Assembly (NCBI RefSeq): GCF_004798685.1
Contig: NZ_CP039291.1
Span: 1,178,001 to 1,242,000, forward strand
Direction of reading: 5' to 3'
DNA from: Cellulomonas shaoxiangyii
GTDB taxonomy: Bacteria > Actinomycetota > Actinomycetes > Actinomycetales > Cellulomonadaceae
Length of the DNA: 64,000 nt
How positions within the stretch are numbered: position 1 is the first letter of the stretch; every line of letters starts with the position of its first letter. The notes under the pieces are model-generated. The model was not told the DNA's origin and did no database searches. It saw only the letters and a list, made by a program, of their open reading frames with translations. Positions 1 through 8,741 of this stretch are shown piece by piece. The translations under genes and the position numbers were made by a program.

Positions 1-269
1 CGCACTGGCTCCTGCTCATCGCCGCCGACCGCGTCGACGCGGTGGAGAGCCACCTCGCGTCGTTCGCCACCGCCCGGCCCGACAACCCGGTCACCGAGAC
101 CGGGGTGCTGTCGGAGGCGCGCCGGCACGGGCTGGCCTCGCGCCGTGACGGCAAGCGCGTCGACCTCGTGCACCAGGCGTTCGACCCCGTGGTCGTCGCC
201 GGGCCGTGGCTGCTCGCCGGTGCCGCCGCCGTGCTCGGGGTGCGCGCGCTGGTGCGGCGGGTCCGCTGA
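1..269 (+). CDS. C-terminal fragment of an unidentified membrane-anchored protein
   Basis: The reading frame is open from the left edge (first full codon at base 3) to a TGA at 267-269, so the true start lies outside the window. The visible 88 or so residues contain a polar stretch, then a hydrophobic segment (VVVAGPWLLAGAAAVLGV) followed by a basic tail ending RRVR, which fits a C-terminal membrane anchor. I do not recognise the family. A strong hairpin follows directly at 274-314, so transcription probably ends here. Confidence 0.6.
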   Translation, partial: HWLLLIAADRVDAVESHLASFATARPDNPVTETGVLSEARRHGLASRRDGKRVDLVHQAFDPVVVAGPWLLAGAAAVLGVRALVRRVR

Positions 270-273
270 GCAG

Positions 274-314
274 CCGTCCGCGGCGGCGGTCCGGGAGGAC
301 GCCGCCGCGGACGG
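274..314. terminator. Bidirectional terminator hairpin between convergent genes
   Basis: Bases 274-288 and 300-314 form a perfect 15-bp stem (CCGTCCGCGGCGGCG and its complement) around an 11-base loop. It lies between the plus-strand gene ending at 269 and the minus-strand gene ending at 321. There is no T tract, as is common for actinobacterial hairpins. Confidence 0.65.
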
Positions 315-320
315 ACGTCC

Positions 321-2855
321 CTACAGGTGCGCCGGCCCCGCCTCCGGCGGACGCGGCGCGTCCTGCGGGTACAGGTGCACGGCGACCACCGCGACGTCGT
401 CGTCGGCGCGCCCGTCGAGCATCCGGCGCACGACCTCGTCGACGAGCGCCTCGAGGTCCAGGCCGTCGGGGGAGCGTGCCGCGGCGACGGCATCCGGCGC
501 GAGCTCGGTGAGCACGGCGTGCAGGCGGTCGAGGCCGTCGCGCACGTGCTCGCCGCGGCGCTCGACGAGGCCGTCCGTGAACATCAGCACGGTCGAGCCG
601 CTGTCCAGCACCACGTCCGAGTCCGTGCGCCGGCGCCCGGGCGCGACGCCCAGCAGCATCTCCGGGCCGGCCCCGTGCAGGGGGTGGACGGTGGCGTCCG
701 GGCGCACCAGCAGGGGTGCGAGGTGCCCCGCGTTGGACCAGCGCAGGCGCCGCTGGCCCCGCGCCCGCTGCTCGTCGGTCTGCTCCAGGCGCGCGACGAC
801 GGCGGTGGCCATGGTGTCGACCTTGAGCGCCCGCATGGCGTCGTCCAGGCTCTCGAGCACCTCGGCGGGCGAGCCGCCCGACGTGTACGCGATGCCGCGC
901 AGCAGCGTGCGCACCTGGCTCATCGCCGCGGCGGCCTGCGTGTCGTGGCCCATGACGTCGCCGATGGCCAGCACCGTCGCGCCGTCGCGCTGCAGGAACG
1001 CGTCGTACCAGTCGCCACCGACCTCGGCGGCCTGGTCGGCCGGCAGGTACCGCACCACGACGTGCACGTGGTCCGGCTCGACCGGCGCGGACAGCAGCGC
1101 CCGCTGCAGCGTCTCGGAGATGTGCCGCTGCTCCTCGTACAGGCGGGCGTTGTCGAGCGCGAGGCCCGCGCGGTCGGCGAGCTGCACGAGCATCGTCAGG
1201 TCCTCCGGCGGGAGCGTGCCGCGCTCCGCGTCGAGGAAGAGCGTGATCGCGCCGACCGTCCGCCCGCGGGCGCGCATCGGGATCGCGTACGCCATGTGCG
1301 GGGCGAGGCCCCGCAGCACCTCGCGCGCCTCACCGGACAGCGCGGCCGCGATCGTCTCGGTCGCGTCGGGCACCGCGACGAGCTGACCCGTCCGCAGCGC
1401 CTGGAACAGGTAGGAGCGCGGCGAGAGGGCGGTCAGCCGCAGGTCGGCGTAGTGCTCCACGGTCCGGCGCAGACCCGGCTCGGCGTGCCAGCTCGCGATG
1501 TCGCGGAGGTGGCGGTGCTCGTCGGCCATCGTGATGAGGCACCACGTCGCCAGGCCGGGCACGAGGTGCCGGGCCAGCCGGCGGACGGCGTCCTCGGTGT
1601 CGAGGGTCGAGCTGAGGTCGTCGCTCACCGCCGCCAGCAGGTGCAGCCGCGCCGACGCCGCACGCAGGCGCTCCTGCGCCCGGCCGGCCTCCTGCTGCGA
1701 CGTGCGGCGCGTGGTGATGTCGAGGAAGTACACGGAGAGGCCGTCCTGCCCCGGCCAGGCCCGGACCTCGTACCAGGCGTCGAGGGGCGGCGGGTAGTAC
1801 GCCTCGAAGGCGCGGGGCTGCCCCGACTGCACGGCGCCCCGGTAGTTCACCTCGAAGTCGGAGCCGACCGCCGCGGGGTACAGCTCCCAGATGTCGCCGC
1901 CGACGAGCTGCTCGCGGGTGCGCCCCAGCAGGCGCTCGGCCTCCGCGTTGACGTAGGTGAACCGCCACGCGTCGTCGAGCAGGAAGAAGGCGGCCGACAT
2001 GGTCTCCAGGACGCGGGCGATGCGGCCCTCCGCGTCGCGCTTGGCCGTCGTGTCGTACGCCGCGCCCAGCAGCCGCACCGCGGTCCCGTCCTCGCCCGCG
2101 AGGACCGTGCCCCGTGCCTGCACCCACCGGGTCGAGCCGCCGGGCAGCAGGACGCGGTACTCGGCGTCGTACTCCGAGCACGTCGCCACCGCGCGGTCGA
2201 TCGCCTGCGCGACGCGGGGCACGTCGTCGGGGTGCAGGACGGCGTTGAACTCCTCGATGGTGCCGCCGAACTGCCCGGGCTCCATGCCGAACAGCAGGTG
2301 CAGCTGGTCGTCCCAGTCGATGCGCCCGGTGACGAGGTCCCAGTCGAAGGAGCCGACCCCGCCCGCGCCCACCGCGAGCTGCCAGCGGACGCGGTCCGCC
2401 TCGTAGTCCGCCGACAGCGCGGCCAGCTCGAGCTCGGTGACGGCGGCGGCGGCGAGGTCGGTGAGCAGGGCGACCTCCGTGCCGGACCAGTCGCGCGGCG
2501 CGGGGTGGGTGACGCACAGCGCACCGAGCACCCGTCCCTCGCGCCCGAGGAGCGGGACCCCGAGGTACGCGCCGACCGCGCCCTCGACCACGGCCGCGAC
2601 CGTCGCGACGCGGCTGTCGGCGGCGGCGTCCGGCACGACGAGCGGGCCGGTGGCGTCGGCCGTCGCCACGCAGAGGTCGTCCGCCGTGAGCGGCGTCGCG
2701 AGGCCGGCCAGCGCCGTCGCGCCCTCGACCAGCGAGAGGTGCGCCGCGGGCGCGTCGAGCAGCCGGGCCGCGAGGTCGGTGATCCGACCGAGCGCCGCGT
2801 CCGCGACGGACGCAGGGGTCAGGGCCGCCGCATCGGGCACACCACGACCGGACAC
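321..2855 (-). CDS. PP2C/SpoIIE-type serine phosphatase with GAF and PAS sensor domains
   Basis: Multidomain cytoplasmic signalling protein of about 844 residues. In order: a GAF domain (about 15-145), two PAS domains (about 155-275 and 280-390; the second has YVNAEAERLLG), a second GAF domain (about 405-570) and a C-terminal SpoIIE/PP2C phosphatase (about 600-830). The metal-binding motifs VGGDWYD, AIGDVMGHD and FTDGLVERR are all present, so the phosphatase should be active. Such proteins usually dephosphorylate anti-sigma-factor antagonists in response to a stimulus sensed by PAS/GAF; no partner is adjacent. I chose the GTG at 2855 because GGAGGG sits 7 bases upstream; an in-frame GTG at 2915 would add 20 residues. 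Confidence 0.85.
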   Translation of the reverse strand: MSGRGVPDAAALTPASVADAALGRITDLAARLLDAPAAHLSLVEGATALAGLATPLTADDLCVATADATGPLVVPDAAADSRVATVAAVVEGAVGAYLGVPLLGREGRVLGALCVTHPAPRDWSGTEVALLTDLAAAAVTELELAALSADYEADRVRWQLAVGAGGVGSFDWDLVTGRIDWDDQLHLLFGMEPGQFGGTIEEFNAVLHPDDVPRVAQAIDRAVATCSEYDAEYRVLLPGGSTRWVQARGTVLAGEDGTAVRLLGAAYDTTAKRDAEGRIARVLETMSAAFFLLDDAWRFTYVNAEAERLLGRTREQLVGGDIWELYPAAVGSDFEVNYRGAVQSGQPRAFEAYYPPPLDAWYEVRAWPGQDGLSVYFLDITTRRTSQQEAGRAQERLRAASARLHLLAAVSDDLSSTLDTEDAVRRLARHLVPGLATWCLITMADEHRHLRDIASWHAEPGLRRTVEHYADLRLTALSPRSYLFQALRTGQLVAVPDATETIAAALSGEAREVLRGLAPHMAYAIPMRARGRTVGAITLFLDAERGTLPPEDLTMLVQLADRAGLALDNARLYEEQRHISETLQRALLSAPVEPDHVHVVVRYLPADQAAEVGGDWYDAFLQRDGATVLAIGDVMGHDTQAAAAMSQVRTLLRGIAYTSGGSPAEVLESLDDAMRALKVDTMATAVVARLEQTDEQRARGQRRLRWSNAGHLAPLLVRPDATVHPLHGAGPEMLLGVAPGRRRTDSDVVLDSGSTVLMFTDGLVERRGEHVRDGLDRLHAVLTELAPDAVAAARSPDGLDLEALVDEVVRRMLDGRADDDVAVVAVHLYPQDAPRPPEAGPAHL

Positions 2856-2938
2856 AGGACCGCCCTCCACCCTCCACCGGGATCCGCGGGGACGGCCGCT
2901 GCTGGGCCGTGACACGCTGCGGCTGCCAAGGATAGGGC

Positions 2939-3913
2939 TCAGTTCTCGCGGATCACGCCATCCGGGTCCTTGTCGGGTCGCAGGCCTCGCCAGGACGGGT
3001 GACGCAGCCGGCCGTCGGACGTCCAGCCCGCGTGCACGACCTCACCGACGAGCCGCGGCTCGACCCAGTGCACGTCGCGCACGTCGGCGGGCGGCAGCTG
3101 CCCCGCCAGGGGCGGGGTCGGCCGCTCCAGGGGGCGCAGCACCGCGCCGAGCTGGTCGAGCGCGCGCCCGGTGAAGCCCGTGCCGACGCCGCCCGCGGGA
3201 CGCAGCACGCCGTCCTCGTCGTGCACGCCGAGGACGACCGAGCCCACCGTGCCGGCGCGGCGCCCCTGGCCCGGGCGCCAGCCGACGAGCACGACCTCCT
3301 GCGTGTGGACGTGCTTCACCTTGCGCCAGTCGGGGGAGCGCGCACCCGGCCGGTAGGTCGCGCTGCGCCGCTTGGCGAGGACGCCCTCGAGGCCGAGCTC
3401 GAGGCTGGCCGCGAGCACGTCCGCGCCCGGGCCGGGGAACGACGGCGGCACCTGCCACGACGGCCCGCCGAGCCCGAGGCCCTCGAGGAGCTCGCGGCGT
3501 GCGTCGTACGGGAGGGTGAGCGTCGGGCGGTCGTCCACCTGCAGCACGTCGAACACGAGGTAGACGACCGGCACGGTGCGTGCGAGCCGGCGCGCGAGCG
3601 CGGGGTCGGCGACGTGCATCCGCTGCTGCAGGCGGCCGAAGTCCGGTGCGCCGCGCCCGTCGAACGTCACGAGCTCGCCGTCGAGGATCGCCGGCGTCGA
3701 CCCGAGCGCGTCGCCGAGGCCGGCGATCTCCGGGTAGGAGCGCGAGACGTCCCGGTCGTTGCGCGACAGCAGGCGCACGCCGCCCCCCTGCACGTACGCG
3801 ACGGCCCGCACGCCGTCCCACTTCATCTCGTACGCCCACCCCGCGTCGTCGCCGGCGGGCAGCTCGCCGGGGACGGCGAGCATCGGTCGGACCAGGTCGG
3901 GCAGCGGTGGCAC
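2939..3913 (-). CDS. ATP-dependent DNA ligase, single-domain LigC/LigD-ligase type
   Basis: 324 residues. The nucleotidyltransferase motif EMKWDGVR puts the adenylated lysine at about residue 31. Later motifs are ELVTFDGRG, LEGVLAKRRSATYRPG and SPDWRKVKH, and an OB fold follows. It matches the ligase domain of actinobacterial LigC or LigD without the polymerase and nuclease domains, so a role in gap-filling repair or end joining is likely (inference). The GTG start at 3913 lies 6 bases after GAGACT, the spacing expected of a leaderless transcript, and there is no ribosome binding site. It is divergent from the membrane gene at 4010. Confidence 0.85.
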   Translation of the reverse strand: MPPLPDLVRPMLAVPGELPAGDDAGWAYEMKWDGVRAVAYVQGGGVRLLSRNDRDVSRSYPEIAGLGDALGSTPAILDGELVTFDGRGAPDFGRLQQRMHVADPALARRLARTVPVVYLVFDVLQVDDRPTLTLPYDARRELLEGLGLGGPSWQVPPSFPGPGADVLAASLELGLEGVLAKRRSATYRPGARSPDWRKVKHVHTQEVVLVGWRPGQGRRAGTVGSVVLGVHDEDGVLRPAGGVGTGFTGRALDQLGAVLRPLERPTPPLAGQLPPADVRDVHWVEPRLVGEVVHAGWTSDGRLRHPSWRGLRPDKDPDGVIREN

Positions 3914-4009
3914 ACCTCGAGTCTCACGCCGTCCGCGCGCGGCGGCGACGTGGGCGCGCGCGTGTCACCCGAGCGGCCCGGTCGCCGCGCGCCTGCCAGG
4001 ATCTGACCC

Positions 4010-5338
4010 GTGCACCCCGAGGAGGCCCCGCCGGAGCCCGTCCGCGCCCGCCACGCCGACCCCGCCGCGCCCGCCCCGCGGCGCCCCGCGCGCACCGGCG
4101 TGCCCCGGCGCCCCGGCGGTGCCGGGCGGCCCGGGGCGCCGCCGCGCGCGGTGGCCTGGCTCGTGCTGGTCGTGCTCACGGCGGCGGTCGCGGCCGCCGC
4201 CGGCATCGCGCTGACCTGGCCCAGCGGCCCGCGCTCCGCGCAGGACCCGACCGAGGCCGGCGCCGTCGAGTTCGTGACCGCGCGCGTCGTCACGTCCGGG
4301 TGGCAGACGTGCGAGGGCACCGTCGAGGACGTCGCCCCGGACGGGACCGTGCCGACCGAGGTGCGCTGCCTGCGCGTCACGGCCGAGGTGGGGCAGGACG
4401 GCGACGAGGCGCGGACCGTCGACGTGTACGCGACCGCGGGCCTGGGTCCCGGGGACGTCCCCGCGGGCACGCGCGTCGTGCTCGAGCGCTACCCCGCCGC
4501 GGACGGGCAGGCCGAGGTCTGGGCGTGGGGCGACTTCGCCCGGGGGGTGCCGCTCGCCGCGTTCGCCGCCGTGTTCGCGCTGCTCACCGTGGCGGTCGCC
4601 GGCGTCCGCGGGCTGCGGGCCCTGCTCGGGCTGGTGCTCGCGTTCGGCGTGCTCGGGGGATACCTGCTGCCCGCGGTGGTCGCGGGGGAGGACGCGCTCG
4701 TCGTGGCGCTGTGCGCGTCCACCGCGATCGTCGTCACCGTGCTCTACCTCGCGCACGGGGTCTCCTCGCGGACGACCACCGCGCTCGTCGGCACGCTCGC
4801 CGGGCTGGTGCTCGTCACGGGCCTCGGGGTCGCGGGCGCCGCCCTCGCGCACCTGCAGCCGGTGACGAGCGAGGACACGTTCCAGCTGTCGCGCCTGCTC
4901 GGGGACGACGGCGTCGACGTGCTGCGCGCGGTGTACCTGTGCGGCGTCGTGCTGGCCGGGCTCGGCGTCCTCAACGACGTGACGATCACGCAGGCGTCGG
5001 CGGTCTGGGAGCTGCGCGCGGCCGACCCGCGGGCGGGCGTGCGCCAGCTGTTCACGCGCGGCATGCGCATCGGCCGCGACCACATCGCGTCGACCGTCTA
5101 CACGATCGCGTTCGCGTACGCGGGGGCGTCGCTGCCCGTGCTGCTGCTGCTCGAGGTCTACAGCCAGCCGCTGGCGCGCACCCTCACGAGCGGCGCGTTC
5201 GCCGAGGAGATCGTCCGCACGCTCGCCGGTGCGATCGGCCTCGTGCTCGCGATCCCGCTGACGACGGCGATCGCCGCCGTCGTCGCGAGCGGGACCGCGC
5301 ACGCGGACGTCGCGGCCGGCCGCGGGCACGCGCACTGA
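4010..5338 (+). CDS. YibE/F-family integral membrane protein
   Basis: 442 residues. A proline- and arginine-rich cytoplasmic tail is followed by one membrane segment (about 45-65), an extracytoplasmic domain of about 110 residues, then about seven membrane helices. The stretch LNDVTITQASAVWELRAADP and the helix arrangement match the YibE/F family (DUF5317/YibE-like membrane proteins of unknown transport role). The start is GTG at 4010, 7 bases after CAGGAT and with no ribosome binding site, suggesting a leaderless mRNA. Its neighbour on the opposite strand is a Fur-family regulator, but no operator for it was seen in front of this gene. Confidence 0.75.
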   Translation: MHPEEAPPEPVRARHADPAAPAPRRPARTGVPRRPGGAGRPGAPPRAVAWLVLVVLTAAVAAAAGIALTWPSGPRSAQDPTEAGAVEFVTARVVTSGWQTCEGTVEDVAPDGTVPTEVRCLRVTAEVGQDGDEARTVDVYATAGLGPGDVPAGTRVVLERYPAADGQAEVWAWGDFARGVPLAAFAAVFALLTVAVAGVRGLRALLGLVLAFGVLGGYLLPAVVAGEDALVVALCASTAIVVTVLYLAHGVSSRTTTALVGTLAGLVLVTGLGVAGAALAHLQPVTSEDTFQLSRLLGDDGVDVLRAVYLCGVVLAGLGVLNDVTITQASAVWELRAADPRAGVRQLFTRGMRIGRDHIASTVYTIAFAYAGASLPVLLLLEVYSQPLARTLTSGAFAEEIVRTLAGAIGLVLAIPLTTAIAAVVASGTAHADVAAGRGHAH

Positions 5339-5377
5339 CGCCCGCCCGCTGCCCGGACCGGCGTCGTGCCGATGCCG

Positions 5378-5788
5378 TCAGCGCGCCCGGGCGTCCGTCC
5401 GGGCGCACGCGGTGCACACGCCGACGAAGTCGACGGAGTGCTCGAGCTCGGTGAACCCGTGCTCGGTGGCCAGAGCGCTCACGAGCTCCTCGAGCTGCGG
5501 CGCGTCGACGTCGACCGTCCGGCCGCAGTGCCGGCACACGAGGTGGTGGTGGTGGCTCGCGGTCGGTGCGCACCGCAGGTACGTGTGCTCGCCCGACGGG
5601 TTGAGGAGCACCTCGACGTCGCCGGACTCGGCCATGGCGTTGAGCGTGCGGTAGACGGTGGCGAGCGCGATGTCGTCCCCGCGCTCGTGCAGCGCCCGGT
5701 GGATCTGCCGCGCGCTGCGGAACTCGCCCAGGTCGTCCAGCAGCGCGGCGACGGCCGTCCGCTGCCGGGTGACGCGCTGACCGATCAT
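5378..5788 (-). CDS. Fur-family metal-responsive repressor (Zur- or Fur-like)
   Basis: 136 residues. It has an N-terminal winged helix with the family signature ATVYRTLNAMAESGDV, a histidine cluster (ASHHHHLVCRHCG) and a second cysteine pair (CTACA). The two CXXC pairs are the structural zinc site typical of Fur, Zur and PerR. The family represses metal uptake genes when loaded with metal; subtype cannot be fixed from sequence, though the short form with HHHH and two CXXC pairs is common in Zur and in actinobacterial Fur. ATG at 5788 is preceded by GGAGGG. An inverted repeat upstream (5831-5857) may serve autoregulation. Confidence 0.85.
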   Translation of the reverse strand: MIGQRVTRQRTAVAALLDDLGEFRSARQIHRALHERGDDIALATVYRTLNAMAESGDVEVLLNPSGEHTYLRCAPTASHHHHLVCRHCGRTVDVDAPQLEELVSALATEHGFTELEHSVDFVGVCTACARTDARAR

Positions 5789-6096
5789 GTCCCTGCCCTC
5801 CGCCGCCGCCGGGCCGGTCCCGGTGCCCTGTTCTCAACGGACCACCGTAGATGAGAATTCCGACCCGGCCGACGGCGGCGTCCGACGAGCCCACCGGACG
5901 AGCCCACCGGGCGGGCGCGCCGCGCTCGGGCCCGCCCGGGGCGCCGTGCGACCACCCCCGTACCGGCATAAAGTGCCAGCAACGGCACGGAACGTGTCGT
6001 GTCCCGTCCTCGCCCGTGCGGCAGCCGACCCCGTCGTGGCCCTCCCCGCCGGGCGGCCTCCGCCCGTCGCGCGGGCCCGCGAGGAGGCGCATGCCC
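5789..6096. other. Divergent intergenic region between the Fur-family gene and the stress-protein gene
   Basis: About 308 bases without a convincing gene. It holds the leader and ribosome binding site of the Fur-family gene, a candidate operator at 5831-5857, and a patch at 5964-5973 (CATAAAGTGC) that is AT-rich for this genome and contains a possible -10 (TAAAGT) for the downstream plus-strand gene. Nothing else was recognised. Confidence 0.4.
5831..5857 (-). promoter_or_regulatory. Candidate operator around the Fur-family gene promoter
   Basis: TTCTCA (5831-5836) and TGAGAA (5852-5857) are perfect inverted half-sites 15 bases apart. Between them, on the minus strand, lies TACGGT (5849-5844), a plausible -10 for the Fur-family gene. 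A regulator bound here would cover the promoter. The layout does not match the classic 15-bp Fur or Zur box, so assignment is tentative. Confidence 0.35.
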
Positions 6097-6924
6097 ATGA
6101 ACGCCATCGTCGTCGGCGTCGGCCGCACCACGGACGACGCCGTGCTCGACTGGGCGGCGGCGGAGGCCGGCGCCTGCGGGGCGCCCCTGACCGTGGTCCA
6201 CGTCCCGCCCGCGTCCGCGCCGCAGGGGCCGGACGGCCCCGTCGCGGCCCTGCGCGAGCGGGTGGCCGCCGCGGTCGCCCGGGCGGGTGCCGAGGTGCCC
6301 ACGACGGTCGAGGTCCTGCCCGGGCGGTCCGTCGCCGACGTCCTCGTCGGCGTCGCCGCCGACGCGAGCGCCGTGGTGATCGGCCGGCGGACCGTCCGCG
6401 GCCCGCGCACGCTCGGGCGGGTCACCACCGCCGTGGTCGAGGGGGCGGCCGCGCCCGTGACCGTCGTGCCGCACGACCGGCCGGCGCCGGCGGACGGTCC
6501 GCGGCCCGTGGTGGTCGGCGTCGACGGCTCCGCGCCGGCCGTCGCGGCCCTGCGCTACGCCGCCGGGGTGGCCGCGCGCGCGGACCTCCCGCTCGAGGTC
6601 GTGCTCGCGTGGCAGATGCGGACGCTCGCACCCCTGCCCGGCAAGGAGTGGGGCTACACGCCCCCGCTGGACGACTACGCCCGGCACGCGCGCACGCTGC
6701 TCGACGGCGCCCTCGAGGCCGCCGACGTGCACCTGCCGGACGCGCGGCTCGTCCGCTCGGTCGTGCACGGGACCGCGACCAACGCCCTGCTGGAGGCGGC
6801 CCCGCGGGCCGACCGGCTCGTCGTGGGACGGCGGGGGCTGTCGGGCGTCGACCGGATCCTCCTCGGCTCGGTCAGCCGTCAGGTCGTCGCCCGGGCGCGG
6901 TGCCCGGTGACCGTGGTGCACTGA
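6097..6924 (+). CDS. Tandem universal stress protein (two UspA domains)
   Basis: 275 residues made of two UspA repeats (about 1-135 and 140-275). The second ends with the ATP-binding signature G-x2-G-x9-G-S/T: VGRRGLSGVDRILLGSVSRQV. The first copy has a similar GRRTVRGPRTLGRVT stretch. Cytoplasmic nucleotide-binding stress proteins of this type respond to starvation or hypoxia in actinobacteria. I chose ATG 6097 over ATG 6091 because GAGGAGG at 6081-6087 is then nine bases away instead of three. A longer in-frame start at 5851 is rejected because the extra residues look like noncoding translation. Confidence 0.88.
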   Translation: MNAIVVGVGRTTDDAVLDWAAAEAGACGAPLTVVHVPPASAPQGPDGPVAALRERVAAAVARAGAEVPTTVEVLPGRSVADVLVGVAADASAVVIGRRTVRGPRTLGRVTTAVVEGAAAPVTVVPHDRPAPADGPRPVVVGVDGSAPAVAALRYAAGVAARADLPLEVVLAWQMRTLAPLPGKEWGYTPPLDDYARHARTLLDGALEAADVHLPDARLVRSVVHGTATNALLEAAPRADRLVVGRRGLSGVDRILLGSVSRQVVARARCPVTVVH

Positions 6925-7078
6925 GCGGCGCGCCCCTGCCGGCGACGCGCGCCCGCGCCGCCGACGGTGTCGGCCGGGCCGCGCGCGCGGCGGTACGCTC
7001 GCACGCGGTGCCCGCCGGCCGGACCGCGGGCCGTCGAGCGCGCGCCCCACGCGCGCGAGCCCCCGGGAGGACGCACGC

Positions 7079-7822
7079 ATGACGGTCGCCGACGAGGCCC
7101 CGCAGGAGCAGCCGACGTACCGCAGCGACGTCACCGTCGAGCTCGTCCGGCACGCGGCGCGCGACGCCGACGTGCTGTTCGCCGCGCGGGTGTCCACCGC
7201 GGGGGAGGCGTCCCTGGACGAGCTCGAGAAGGACGCGACGCGCTCGAAGGGCCTCATCAACTACCTCATGCGCGACCGGCACGGCACGCCGTTCGAGCAC
7301 AACTCCATGACGTTCTTCGTCAGCGCGCCGATCTTCGTCTTCCGCGAGTTCCACCGGCACCGCGTGGGGTTCTCCTACAACGAGGAGAGCGGGCGCTACC
7401 GCGAGCTGCTGCCGGTGTTCTACGTGCCGGGCGAGGACCGCAAGCTCGTGCAGCGCGGCAAGCCGGGACGGTACGAGTTCTTCGACGGCACGCCCGAGCA
7501 GCACGCCGTGGTCGACACCGCGATGCGCGGCGCGTACGAGCAGGCGTACGCCGCCTACCAGGAGATGCTCGCCGCCGGCGTCGCGCGCGAGGTCGCCCGC
7601 GCGGTCCTGCCCGTGGGCCTGTTCTCGTCGATGTACGCGACGTGCAACGCGCGCTCGCTCATGCACTTCCTGTCGCTGCGCACCAAGCACGAGGCCGCGG
7701 CCGTCCCGTCGTTCCCGCAGCGCGAGATCGAGATGGTCGCCGAGCGGATGGAGGCGGCGTGGGCGCAGCTCATGCCGCTGACGCACGCGGCGTTCGTCGA
7801 GCACGGGCGCGTCGCGCCCTGA
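7079..7822 (+). CDS. thyX: Flavin-dependent thymidylate synthase ThyX
   Basis: 247 residues. ThyX makes dTMP from dUMP using FAD, NADPH and methylenetetrahydrofolate. The family signature is seen as RHRVGFSYNEESGRY (about 93-107), with further conserved blocks HGTPFEHNSMTFFV and a C-terminal ARSLMHFLSLRTKHEA. Length fits actinobacterial ThyX. ATG at 7079 follows CGGGAGG. A TACGCT hexamer at 6994-6999 could be its -10, giving a leader of about 70 bases. The gene ends 15 bases from a convergent dehydrogenase gene. Confidence 0.95.
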   Translation: MTVADEAPQEQPTYRSDVTVELVRHAARDADVLFAARVSTAGEASLDELEKDATRSKGLINYLMRDRHGTPFEHNSMTFFVSAPIFVFREFHRHRVGFSYNEESGRYRELLPVFYVPGEDRKLVQRGKPGRYEFFDGTPEQHAVVDTAMRGAYEQAYAAYQEMLAAGVAREVARAVLPVGLFSSMYATCNARSLMHFLSLRTKHEAAAVPSFPQREIEMVAERMEAAWAQLMPLTHAAFVEHGRVAP

Positions 7823-7837
7823 CGCCCCCCGCCGCCG

Positions 7838-8668
7838 TCAGCCGGCGTCGGAGCGCTCCGCCTTCTCCCCCGTCGGCTTCGTCATGCCCGCGTGCATCGC
7901 CGCCTTGGCGGTGTCGGGGAGCACGGCGGCCATGGCCGACTGCATCCGGGCCTTGACCGTGTTCGCCTCGACCTTGTCCTTGCCGTCGAGCAGCGCCTCG
8001 ACACCCCGCCGCGCGACGTCGGCCGGGTCGTCCTTGCTGCCCTGCCCGACGACGGTGTCGACCATGTCGGCCTGCTCGAAGAAGTCGGTGTCGGTCGGCC
8101 CCGGCAGGAGCGCCGTGACGGTGACGCCGGTGTCCTTGAGCTCGTGCCGGAGCGCCTCCGCGAACGACGTGAGGAACGCCTTGGACGCGGCGTACGTCGC
8201 GTAGCCGGGCCCCGGCATGAGGCCGCCGGTGGACGACGTGATGAGCACGCGGCCCGCGCCGCGCTGCACCATCGCGGGCAGGATCCCCTTGGCGAGCCGC
8301 ACGTTCGCCACGATGTTGAGCTGCACGGTCGCGAGGTCGTTCTCCAGCGGGATCTCGAGGAATGCGCCCCCGTCGCCCCGGCCGGCGTTGAGTGCGGCGA
8401 CGTCGATCGGACGTGCCACCGCGGCCACCTCGTCGAGCAGCGTCTGCACGCCGTCGGCCGTGGTCAGGTCGGCCTGCACGGCCCGGACCGCGGTGCCGAG
8501 CTGCGCGAGCCCGTCCGCGGCGAGCGTCAGCTCCGGGTTCTCGGCCGTCACGAGCAGGTCGAAGCCGCGCTCGGCGAGCTCGCGCGCCAGCTCCAGGCCG
8601 ATCCCGCTCGACGCGCCGGTGACGAGCGCGAGGGGACGGACGGTCAGGTCGGTCAGGTCGTTCTCCAT
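7838..8668 (-). CDS. Short-chain dehydrogenase/reductase (SDR)
   Basis: 276 residues, classical SDR fold. The cofactor motif TGASSGIG is near residue 18, followed by NAGRG, the active-site serine in TSSTGG, and YATYAASK supplying the catalytic tyrosine and lysine. The C-terminal extension ending KPTGEKAERSDAG is charged. The substrate cannot be inferred. ATG 8668 is preceded by GGAGGATCC, a good ribosome binding site. The gene is 73 bases downstream of a LacI-type regulator on the same strand, but has its own ribosome binding site and need not be part of that operon. Confidence 0.85.
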   Translation of the reverse strand: MENDLTDLTVRPLALVTGASSGIGLELARELAERGFDLLVTAENPELTLAADGLAQLGTAVRAVQADLTTADGVQTLLDEVAAVARPIDVAALNAGRGDGGAFLEIPLENDLATVQLNIVANVRLAKGILPAMVQRGAGRVLITSSTGGLMPGPGYATYAASKAFLTSFAEALRHELKDTGVTVTALLPGPTDTDFFEQADMVDTVVGQGSKDDPADVARRGVEALLDGKDKVEANTVKARMQSAMAAVLPDTAKAAMHAGMTKPTGEKAERSDAG

Positions 8669-8741
8669 GCTGGGGATCCTCCGCAGGTCGACTGCCCACG
8701 ACGCTACGGGCGGTCCCCGTCCCCGGCATCCCGGGCCGGGG

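Noticed and set aside
327..2912. An 861-codon open frame on the plus strand opposite the PP2C sensor gene
   Set aside because: It mirrors the minus-strand gene, which has clear PAS, GAF and SpoIIE motifs. Long antisense frames are expected at this GC content and the translation is low-complexity Arg/Ala/Gly/Val.
5851..6096. An 80-residue N-terminal extension of the universal stress protein
   Set aside because: The extension is Pro/Arg-rich and unlike UspA, begins within the Fur-family operator region, and GAGGAGG marks a start at 6097.
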